Of a DNA stretch of 64,000 bases, positions 62,981-64,000 are shown piece by piece. The stretch's first letter is position 1; every line of letters starts with the position of its first letter. Source of the stretch: Wuchereria bancrofti (Eukaryota; Nematoda; Chromadorea; Rhabditida; Onchocercidae); NCBI GenBank assembly GCA_005281725.1, contig SSBO01000014.1, forward strand, positions 1,051,550 through 1,115,549, written 5' to 3'. The notes under the pieces were generated by a model. That model was not told the origin of the DNA. It did no database searches and worked only from the letters and a program-made list of their open reading frames with translations. A program made the translations under genes and the position numbers.

Positions 62981-62988
62981 ATTTTCAG
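62981..62988 (+). other. Acceptor before the ankyrin-like gene (possible trans-splice site)
   Basis: ATTTTCAG ends at 62988, 41 nt before the ATG at 63030, a spacing typical of spliced-leader addition in nematodes. Confidence 0.5.
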
Positions 62989-63029
62989 GTAAACGGTCAA
63001 TAATGCTTTGAACCATTGTATACGTAGAT

Positions 63030-63188
63030 ATGAATTCGATTAGCATTGAGCAGTTTCTTACAGCGTGTGAAACGTGGAATTTAGACGAAGTTCAACAAGC
63101 TGTAGAATCCGGTTTTCTTGTTGATACATTTGATGATGATCATGTTACCGGATTACAAATGGCTGCTGCAACCGGAAATATTGGAATT
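63030..63188 (+). CDS. First coding exon of an ankyrin-like protein (partial)
   Basis: 53 codons from the ATG at 63030 to a donor GTTAGT at 63189 (phase 0). The text FLTACETWNLDEVQQAVESG then GLQMAAATGNIGI has the ankyrin pattern: helix 1, a variable loop, and TxLxxAAxxGNxxIV. The exon boundary falls where the Val of that motif would follow. The rest of the gene lies beyond the right edge or in the last 800 bases, where I see no second exon. I cannot say which ankyrin family it is. Confidence 0.65.
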
Positions 63189-64000
63189 GTTAGTTATAAT
63201 AGTTAATTGATATAATAATAATAAATAACAAACAAATAATAATAGTAAACAATAATGATAATTAATAATAATGATAATAATAATAATGATAATAATAATA
63301 ATGATAATAATAATAATAATAAAATATGATCTTCATGATAAATACTGATATTAATATTTTCTAACATTTAATTTCTCATTCCTTAAACAAAAAAAAAAAA
63401 AAGTGGACGATGGGGACAGATTACTCCGTAATTCTAAAACAAATTAGTCTATAAGATAGAAAAAAACTTGTAAATTTGAAATATTATAAATTATAATAAA
63501 TATTTTAATATTACCGTGGAAGATTTAAAAAATAATTATTATTTTGGAAGAGATTTACTGTTCTCAGGGAGATTTGTTGGCTGTAAATGCTTCATAAAAG
63601 CAACAATATAATAAATTTTATAAAATGAATTGAGGTTCAAGTAGTGAAATCTCTTTTTGTGGGTTGAACTGCTTTTTTCAGTTCAACTCTTCTGATTCTC
63701 GGTTGAACTTTGCCCCCACTAAATACGAATGACCTTCTTATATAGCATGCAGTATGCATAAACAAAGTATATGATTTACAGTATGAGGTTGACCTGCCGA
63801 AAGAGTAATCAGTTTAACAAAGAGCTGTTGACCTGACTTGAGAGTAAATCTAATTACTAGTTGACAAGAGTCAGTCAAGTAAAAGTTGTTAGTCTCGTAG
63901 ATTTAAACATAATTTACAATTAATTAGTAACCAAACAACAATGAGGTCAATTAAATAAGGAGCTAATACCGTGTAAACAATATGTGAAAGGTTAACAGTT
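63189..64000 (+). other. Intron of the ankyrin-like gene
   Basis: Contains an AAT/GAT microsatellite (63208-63330) and a 9-bp perfect inverted repeat GTTGAACTG/CAGTTCAAC (63663-63671 and 63679-63687). No further exon recognised before the window ends. Confidence 0.5.

Larger units (their letters stand above)
61286..62988. other. AT-rich intergenic DNA with an assembly gap
   Basis: No gene seen. A short TTACCC-containing motif recurs near 61545-61560 and 61715-61730 (TTACTTTATTCTC..CTTACCCTACC and related). The gap and its flanking duplicates are described separately. Confidence 0.5.

Overview
This is eukaryotic DNA, very probably from a nematode and most likely an AT-rich spirurid or filarial-type genome. 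The evidence is short T-rich TTTCAG acceptors with no obvious branch signal, candidate acceptors just upstream of start codons (possible spliced-leader sites), very AT-rich introns full of microsatellites, and gene content best matched by nematode/metazoan families. The species assignment is inference.

Layout. 1-5300: low-complexity and AT-rich DNA without a supportable gene, with an assembly scar around the single N at 4990. 5300-9280: a histone neighbourhood. It holds a canonical H2A (+) and an intron-containing canonical H2B (-) fired from one symmetric bidirectional promoter, and, 0.9 kb beyond the end of H2B, a highly diverged H2B-like histone-fold gene (+), which is the most unusual item here. 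9.3-15.8 kb: intergenic, with several minisatellites. 15.8-43.6 kb: one 23-exon gene (+) for a PPP4R1/PPFR-1 HEAT-repeat regulatory subunit of protein phosphatase 4 (996 aa as assembled by hand). Its introns 4-7 are 3.6-5.9 kb each and carry most of the simple repeats. 45.4-52.1 kb: an 11-exon gene (-) for a MAK/ICK (DYF-5) ciliary kinase (480 aa), tail-to-tail with the PP4 subunit. Intron 2 carries a 20-copy 30-bp minisatellite, and a consensus-perfect X-box lies upstream. 54.5-60.5 kb: an 8-exon gene (+) for a cytoplasmic nematode-type tyrosine phosphatase (431 aa) with an altered WPD loop and Q-loop. 60.5-63 kb: intergenic with an assembly gap. 63.0-63.2 kb: the first coding exon of an ankyrin-like gene that runs off the right edge.

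Functional links. The histone genes look polyadenylated (AATAAA, no stem-loop seen), and H2A and H2B appear co-expressed by promoter sharing. The kinase with its X-box suggests the RFX/DAF-19 ciliary regulon. The PP4 subunit, kinase and phosphatase are neighbours but nothing in the sequence shows an operon: orientations alternate (+, -, +). All exon models were assembled by eye from reading frame, phase and splice-site fit. Each CDS sums to a multiple of three, but no transcript evidence was available.
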